From Candidatus Poribacteria bacterium (GTDB lineage Bacteria > Poribacteria > WGA-4E > WGA-3G): DNA of 10,916 nt. Where the stretch lies: the NCBI GenBank assembly GCA_028818995.1, contig JAPPMR010000820.1, positions 10,068 through 20,983 of the forward strand. Reading direction: 5' to 3'. The translations under genes were made by a program, and so were the position numbers. Under the pieces are notes generated by a model. The model was not told the DNA's origin. It did not search any database and worked only from the letters and a program-made list of their open reading frames with translations. Shown here piece after piece: positions 7,811-10,916 of this stretch. The stretch's first letter is position 1. Every line of letters begins with the position of its first letter.

Positions 7811-8658
7811 TTTTTAAGTTGTCCCCAGGTAGTTGTGAGTTTGCCTTGCGCTTCTACCGGCATAGCCTCACTTCTCCAGAGATCGTAGCCGTTCCCTGAT
7901 TCATCTTTGAAACGACCTGACCACGGTGCTTCATCAAAGTGCCATAGTGAAATCGTGTGTTCATCTACTGTGAATTTCCCACGCGGCACTTTCCACTCTG
8001 GGCCTTTATATCGCACGATATTTGAGATTCGGACTTCATCAATATACCCACGTAATTTCAGATTTTCTCCTTTAAAATGCGATTTATTTACGTTTTGTGC
8101 AACGATTCCACCGATGCGAAGTGGTTTATCTGATCTGATAAGATGCCCACCCGGACAACATGCATTTCCTCCTTTACCGTTAACTCCGTCTCCCGCTGAT
8201 GCGTCGTAAAGCGCAACGACGTGCACCCATTTCCTTGTCGGTAGTGAGTCTCCTCCAGCAGAGAGTCCGTGATCTGCGCCTTCAGCATACCCCCATGTGC
8301 CTACTGTGTCTTTATTACCGTAAAGCACCAAACCAAAGCGTCCCTCCTGACCGATGATTGTCCAGAAAGTGCCAAATTCAGGTGGTTCTTCAAAATAGAT
8401 CCATGCTTCAGCGGTCAATCCTTCAAACTGTTCATCAGGAAACCACGCCTCACTTGTTCCAACAAAATCGTGTGTTTCATCCAGACGCAACATCCTGCCA
8501 CCCGCCGGAGATGGTGGCACTGCGTTAGCACTCATCAATATCCAAGTGAGTAAAAAGATGCAGGCGACGAGTTGTTGAAATATAGTTTTCAGATATCTTT
8601 TCCACGCGATTCCAGAAACCGTCACGTATTGTGCTAAAAAGTTAGTAAATTTTTTCAT
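7807..8658 (-). CDS. Exported LamG (concanavalin A-like) domain protein, downstream paralog
   Basis: The protein has 283 residues. The ATG at 8658 overlaps the preceding gene's TGA (ATGA). The N-terminus is long: a polar, basic stretch to about residue 24, then a hydrophobic core (IFQQLVACIFLLTWILMSANA) ending near residue 46. The mature part begins VPPSPAGGRMLRLDETHDFVGT, then shows LamG strands: TAEAWIYF (82-89), FWTIIGQEGRFGLVLYG (98-114), KWVHVVALYD (143-152), GYIDEVRISNIVRY (204-217) and TISLWHFDE (235-243). These are the hallmark segments of the LamG-like jelly-roll fold, which binds carbohydrate or protein. Two adjacent cysteines (167-168, in GGNACCPGGHLI) are also present in the paralog. 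The C-terminus is GKLTTTWGQLKK. It is a tandem duplicate of 8655-9455, nearly identical over the last 90 residues and diverged in the middle. The binding target is unknown. Confidence 0.88.
   Translation of the reverse strand: MKKFTNFLAQYVTVSGIAWKRYLKTIFQQLVACIFLLTWILMSANAVPPSPAGGRMLRLDETHDFVGTSEAWFPDEQFEGLTAEAWIYFEEPPEFGTFWTIIGQEGRFGLVLYGNKDTVGTWGYAEGADHGLSAGGDSLPTRKWVHVVALYDASAGDGVNGKGGNACCPGGHLIRSDKPLRIGGIVAQNVNKSHFKGENLKLRGYIDEVRISNIVRYKGPEWKVPRGKFTVDEHTISLWHFDEAPWSGRFKDESGNGYDLWRSEAMPVEAQGKLTTTWGQLKK
7919..8001. repeat. 83-base direct repeat, copy 1 (LamG duplication)
   Basis: This stretch is identical base for base to 8767-8849, at an offset of 848. After one mismatch, identity resumes for a further 29 bases (8003-8031). 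It marks the most conserved part of the tandem LamG gene duplication and encodes the GKFTVDEHTISLWHFDEAPW region. Confidence 0.9.
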
Positions 8659-9455
8659 TTTTTAAGTTGTCCCCATGTCGTTGTGAGTTTGCCTTGTGCT
8701 TCTACCGGCATAGCCCCACTTCTCCAGAGATCATAACCGTTCTCCGTTTCATCTTTAAACCGTCCAGACCACGGTGCTTCATCAAAGTGCCATAGTGAAA
8801 TCGTGTGTTCATCTACTGTGAATTTCCCACGCGGCACTTTCCACTCTGGACCTTTATATCGCACGATATTTGAGATTCGCACTTCATCTACGTAGCCGCG
8901 GAATTTGGCGTTTTCTCCTACAATATGTGAGCGATTAACCGTATCTTGTGGGACAATTCCACCAATACGAAATGGATTATCGGATTTAATAAGATGCCCT
9001 TTGGGACAACACCAATTTCCGCCTTTTCCATCAACACCTTTTCCAGGGGAGGCATCAAATAATGCAGCGACATGCACCCATTTATTCTTATTAAAAAGAC
9101 TGCCACCAATTCCAATATCGGAACCAGCACCAATACCATAACCCCATACACCTAATGAAAGTGGATTTGCTTTTTCCAGTGGTCTACCTAAGAGAATCAA
9201 ACCGAAACGTCCTTCCTGACCAAAGATAGTCCATAAATCTGGTGGTTCAGGAATTTCTTCCATATAAATCCAAGCTTCAACGGTTAATCCTGTAAATTCT
9301 GCCTCTGGGAACCAAGCCTGACCAGTGCCGACGAAATCGTGTGTTTCATCTAACCGCAACATCCTGCCACCCGCAGGAGACGGTGGCACCGCGTTAGCAT
9401 ACAGTGCGATTAATGTAAGTAATAGTACACATGTGAGTATTCGTGGATATATCAT
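8655..9455 (-). CDS. Exported LamG (concanavalin A-like) domain protein, upstream paralog
   Basis: The protein has 266 residues. The ATG at 9455 overlaps the TGA of the upstream lipoprotein gene by four bases, with GGAG about ten bases upstream inside that gene's last codons. A compact signal peptide (RILTCVLLLTLIALYANA, 5-22) precedes VPPSPAGGRMLRLDETHDFVGT. LamG strands follow: TVEAWIYM (58-65), LWTIFGQEGRFGLILLG (74-90), KWVHVAALFD (125-134), GYVDEVRISNIVRY (187-200) and TISLWHFDE (218-226). Adjacent cysteines at 149-150 sit in GGNWCCPKGHLI. The C-terminus is GKLTTTWGQLKK, the same as the paralog. Compared with the paralog, the signal peptide and the 90-120 loop differ most (extra residues around RPLEKANPLSLG), so ligand preference may differ. 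It probably acts with its paralog as a surface lectin-like component. No catalytic glycosidase motif was recognised. Confidence 0.88.
   Translation of the reverse strand: MIYPRILTCVLLLTLIALYANAVPPSPAGGRMLRLDETHDFVGTGQAWFPEAEFTGLTVEAWIYMEEIPEPPDLWTIFGQEGRFGLILLGRPLEKANPLSLGVWGYGIGAGSDIGIGGSLFNKNKWVHVAALFDASPGKGVDGKGGNWCCPKGHLIKSDNPFRIGGIVPQDTVNRSHIVGENAKFRGYVDEVRISNIVRYKGPEWKVPRGKFTVDEHTISLWHFDEAPWSGRFKDETENGYDLWRSGAMPVEAQGKLTTTWGQLKK
8767..8849. repeat. 83-base direct repeat, copy 2 (LamG duplication)
   Basis: This is the partner of 7919-8001 (offset 848). Identity this long at DNA level, including third codon positions, contrasts with the diverged middle of the two genes. Confidence 0.9.
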
Positions 9456-9856
9456 TCATTTTTCTCCTGTTTATCTGCAATCGTGTAAAATTGGACCGTA
9501 TCAATATGGCCGGTGCCTGTCGTTGAAGGTTTTATGATTTTTATAGCGTCTGTCTCAGCAATAAGTATGATTTCATACGGAAAACTAATTCCCCCATGTA
9601 CTTTCTTCTTCGGTTCCCATCGATTGCGCTTATCGCGCACATAAATTTCAATGTTTTGGGTTTTTCCATATCCAAGAAGTTTAATTTTGCGAACATTTGC
9701 TTTTTCTGGCATAGAATAAATCATACCGTAAAATACCGCCTTTTCCGTGACTGGCTGATTAATCAAAACATATTCCTGTTCTGTAAAAAGCGCAGCACAA
9801 CCTCCGAGTAATAATAAACTGAGCAGTATAAGAAATAGTTTCTTCTGTAGATGCAT
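9452..9856 (-). CDS. Small lipoprotein with discoidin-like beta-sandwich pattern, paralog 2
   Basis: I place the start at the ATG at 9856, because GGAG lies six bases upstream and the resulting N-terminus (MHLQKKLFLILLSLLLLGGC) is an ideal lipoprotein signal. ATGs at 9874 and 9868 are in frame but would add a polar tail. The lipobox LGGC puts lipidated Cys at residue 20 of 134. The mature protein starts CAALFTEQEY, then shows VRKIKLLGYGKTQNIEIYVRD, a Trp-containing turn, FPYEIILIAETDAIKI and GHIDTVQFYT. This strand order recalls galactose-binding (F5/8 type C, CBM32-like) sandwiches, where such segments describe distance from a scaffold and a ligand edge. That fold call is by eye only. It is about half identical to 9905-10297 without gaps, and its stop overlaps the next start. 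Confidence 0.82.
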   Translation of the reverse strand: MHLQKKLFLILLSLLLLGGCAALFTEQEYVLINQPVTEKAVFYGMIYSMPEKANVRKIKLLGYGKTQNIEIYVRDKRNRWEPKKKVHGGISFPYEIILIAETDAIKIIKPSTTGTGHIDTVQFYTIADKQEKNE

Positions 9857-9862
9857 AGTTTT

Positions 9863-9866
9863 CTCC
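9863..9866 (-). promoter_or_regulatory. Ribosome binding site deciding the start at 9856
   Basis: GGAG stands six bases before the ATG at 9856. The two earlier in-frame ATGs (9874, 9868) lack a comparable site, so the shorter reading that begins right at the lipoprotein signal is preferred. Confidence 0.7.
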
Positions 9867-9904
9867 ATATACATTCTATTGGCAGGGAATTACCAGAGTT
9901 TCAT

Positions 9905-10297
9905 TTATTCGTATTTATTGGTAAATGTGTAAAACTGAACCGTATCAATATGGCCTTTTCCAACTATAGTACGCTGCGAAATTTTGACAGCATCCGTCTC
10001 AGCAGATAGCAAAATCTCAAAAGGAAACTCAATTGCCTTTGTTACACGGGTCACAGGTTTCCATAGATTTTTGTCATCACGGACAGCAACATCAAAATTT
10101 TTAATTCTTCCTTTACCGATAAGCACAATTTTTCGAACTTGCGAACTTTTTGGCATATAAAAAATACTGCCAGTGTTTATTATCTTTTCTGAGACTTTTT
10201 CATCAATTAATCTATATTCTTGCTCTGTTAAAAGTGCAGCACAGCCAGTGAGCGCGAAACAGATCAAAATCAAAAGTAGGTATTTCCATCTAATCAT
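9905..10297 (-). CDS. Small lipoprotein with discoidin-like beta-sandwich pattern, paralog 1
   Basis: This is the first gene of the minus-strand row. I place the start at 10297, with GGAG eight bases upstream; the in-frame ATG at 10342 would add a polar 15-residue tail before a good signal sequence. MIRWKYLLLILICFALTGC contains the lipobox LTGC with lipidated Cys19; total length is 130. The mature protein begins CAALLTEQEYRLIDEKVSEK, then VRKIVLIGKGRIKNFDVAVRD, LWKPVTRV, FPFEILLSAETDAVKI and GKGHIDTVQFYT, matching the paralog segment for segment. As for the paralog, this recalls F5/8 type C-like sandwiches, but I cannot confirm it. Its leader of about 56 bases starts at the sigma-54-type promoter at 10364-10380. 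It probably sits in the inner leaflet of the outer membrane or on the surface. The next gene starts 48 bases after its stop. Confidence 0.83.
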   Translation of the reverse strand: MIRWKYLLLILICFALTGCAALLTEQEYRLIDEKVSEKIINTGSIFYMPKSSQVRKIVLIGKGRIKNFDVAVRDDKNLWKPVTRVTKAIEFPFEILLSAETDAVKISQRTIVGKGHIDTVQFYTFTNKYE

Positions 10298-10363
10298 TTT
10301 ACTTTCTCCGCAATACCGTTGTTGATAAGTGGAACGAATCAATAGTTACTGTACTTGAACTGA

Positions 10364-10380
10364 AGCAATTTTTATGCCAA
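10364..10380 (-). promoter_or_regulatory. Sigma-54-type (-24/-12) promoter for the lipoprotein-LamG operon
   Basis: Minus-strand TTGGCATAAAAATTGCT has GG at 10378-10377 and GC at 10366-10365 with ten bases between, as the sigma-54 consensus requires. The predicted start is near 10353, about 56 bases before the ATG at 10297. The match with the 4273-4289 site extends into both flanks (CTTTGGCA before, AGTA after). Confidence 0.65.
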
Positions 10381-10448
10381 AGAAATATTATGGAAAACAG
10401 GTCTAAATCAAGAATTTTCACCGATTCTAATGACAAAATGCTTGATTG

Positions 10449-10467
10449 CTGTTCAATTTCTGAACAG
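10449..10467. promoter_or_regulatory. Dyad CTGTTCA-N5-TGAACAG, candidate enhancer-binding site
   Basis: Perfect seven-base arms are centred at 10458, about 105 bases upstream of the predicted sigma-54 start. The place matches the dyad before the other sigma-54-type promoter, although its sequence differs. The role is inferred. Confidence 0.35.
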
Positions 10468-10520
10468 GTTTGTTTAATATGTAGCCTTAACTTTAGATCG
10501 GTAGCTGACTTCATAATTCC

Positions 10521-10549
10521 TTGACGAGCGTCAATTTCTCAAGTATACT
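10521..10549 (+). promoter_or_regulatory. Sigma-70-like promoter for the DUF5060 gene
   Basis: TTGACG (10521-10526) and TATACT (10544-10549) are separated by 17 bases, close to consensus. The predicted start is near 10556, giving a leader of about 78 bases to the ATG at 10634. The -35 box is half of a TTGACG-AG-CGTCAA dyad and the -10 box lies in the centre of a palindrome. Confidence 0.65.
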
Positions 10550-10557
10550 TGAGAAAT
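10534..10557. promoter_or_regulatory. Perfect 24-base palindrome over the -10 box, candidate operator
   Basis: ATTTCTCAAGTA is followed directly by its exact reverse complement. It covers the -10 box and the predicted start site, where a dimeric repressor would block transcription. No T-run follows, so it does not look like a terminator. The regulator is not in the window. Confidence 0.55.
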
Positions 10558-10633
10558 ATGAGGAAATATCATCTTTGAAAGAAAAACCCTTTATATTATT
10601 GTCAAGTCACAGCAACTTAACAACTGGGATTAG

Positions 10634-10916
10634 ATGTTGAAACACATTTTTTCTATAGCAATCCTAATTGGAATCATTTTGGTCGGGGATACTTTAGCAC
10701 AGTTGAAACAAGACAAGGAGGAGTCTATGGTTGAACGCTGGGGAATATATGAAGTTGCACTAAACGGTCCGGACACGGGAAATCCATTCGTTGAGGTCGA
10801 ATTAACAGCAGAATTTAAACACTGTGATATAGATGGGGGGCGCACTTTTGAACCACAAGGATTCTATGACGGAGACGGAATTTATAAAATACGATTCATG
10901 CCTGACGAAGTCGGAG
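10634..10916 (+). CDS. Exported DUF5060-domain protein (putative glycoside hydrolase N-terminus), 3' end cut by window edge
   Basis: This is the only plus-strand gene; it is open to the right edge (94 codons seen). From the ATG at 10634 it begins with a signal peptide ([23 protein letters not shown]). Then [57 protein letters not shown] matches the DUF5060 pattern, an immunoglobulin-like domain that normally stands before a TIM-barrel of the DUF4038/apiosidase-like type in polysaccharide-degrading enzymes. The ribosome site before 10634 is modest (GGGA, five bases away). A stronger one (AAGGAGG, 10715-10721) precedes an in-frame ATG at 10727, exactly where the domain begins. I prefer 10634 because of the clear signal peptide. 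Its enzyme part lies beyond the window, so catalysis cannot be judged. It is divergent from the lectin operon and may act on the same glycan. Confidence 0.85.
   Translation, partial: MLKHIFSIAILIGIILVGDTLAQLKQDKEESMVERWGIYEVALNGPDTGNPFVEVELTAEFKHCDIDGGRTFEPQGFYDGDGIYKIRFMPDEVG
10715..10721 (+). promoter_or_regulatory. Strong internal ribosome binding site in the DUF5060 gene
   Basis: AAGGAGG lies five bases before the in-frame ATG at 10727 (codon 32). Initiation there would give a product without the signal peptide. It could equally be chance within the KEES codons. Confidence 0.4.

Larger units (their letters stand above)
10298..10633. other. Divergent control region between the lipoprotein operon and the DUF5060 gene
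   Basis: These 336 bases have no convincing gene. They contain, left to right: the ribosome site of the lipoprotein gene (GGAG, 10306-10309), a sigma-54-type promoter facing left (10364-10380), a 7+7 dyad (10449-10467), a short TTGACG-AG-CGTCAA dyad, a perfect 24-base palindrome, and a sigma-70-like promoter facing right (10521-10549). Confidence 0.65.

Noticed and set aside
10299..10514. A 71-codon minus-strand reading frame with AAGGA close to its ATG, upstream of the first lipoprotein gene
   Set aside because: It spans the sigma-54-type promoter and the dyad, has a Ser/Leu-rich composition without recognisable motif, and ends directly before the lipoprotein start. It is more likely open by chance.
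1..10916. CRISPR arrays, tRNA, rRNA, riboswitch folds, intact transposases
   Set aside because: Read for on both strands and not seen. The only regularly spaced repeats are the coding YWTD repeats and the LamG duplication.

Overview
The window looks like a chromosome segment from an uncultured bacterium of the Candidatus Poribacteria type. The main reasons are a C-terminal sorting module with the core LLQNFPNPFNPETW, near-repeated LamG proteins, tandem YWTD and WD40 propeller proteins, and a DUF5060 gene, all on moderately AT-rich DNA. This is recognition from memory of family style, not a search result; a related lineage (KSB1, Latescibacteria) is possible. Every gene appears to encode an exported or surface protein. 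No metabolic enzyme, tRNA, rRNA, CRISPR array or complete mobile element was seen.

Layout, right to left along the minus strand. A divergent control region (10298-10633) separates a plus-strand DUF5060 gene, which runs off the right edge, from a minus-strand gene row. The row holds two paralogous small lipoproteins (9905-10297, 9452-9856), two paralogous LamG proteins (8655-9455, 7807-8658), a TolB-like propeller protein (6872-7810) and, after a 98-base gap, a 14-blade WD40 protein with a sorting domain (4485-6773). Three consecutive junctions in the row are 4-base ATGA overlaps, so the genes are very probably cotranscribed and translationally coupled. A 305-base spacer (4180-4484) follows. 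Then come a large exported protein that looks like an outer-membrane barrel with EF-hand-like calcium loops (808-4179) and a YWTD-repeat protein cut by the left edge (1-696).

Control. Both minus-strand groups are preceded by near-identical sigma-54-type promoters (TTGGCA-Y-AAAAATTGCT, with exactly 10 bases between GG and GC). Each has a 7+7 dyad centred about 105-110 bases upstream of the predicted start, where an enhancer-binding protein would bind. The DUF5060 gene instead has a sigma-70-like promoter (TTGACG, 17 bases, TATACT) with a perfect 24-base palindrome across its -10 box. The two sides are probably regulated differently.

Other structure. The LamG and TolB-like proteins end in GKLxTxWxxLK(K/R). 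This aligns with the linker (GKQFVTLGEIKR) directly before the sorting domain of the WD40 protein, as if they carry only the first piece of that module. The barrel-like gene has a matching LKLTTTWANVK in its -1 frame, immediately after a GGGTTTT slippery heptamer and stop codon. This could be programmed frameshifting, a recent indel or a sequence error.

Inference: the genes together build or sense a polysaccharide- or matrix-associated surface layer, with lectin-like LamG and discoidin-like folds, beta-propeller scaffolds and an outer-membrane protein.
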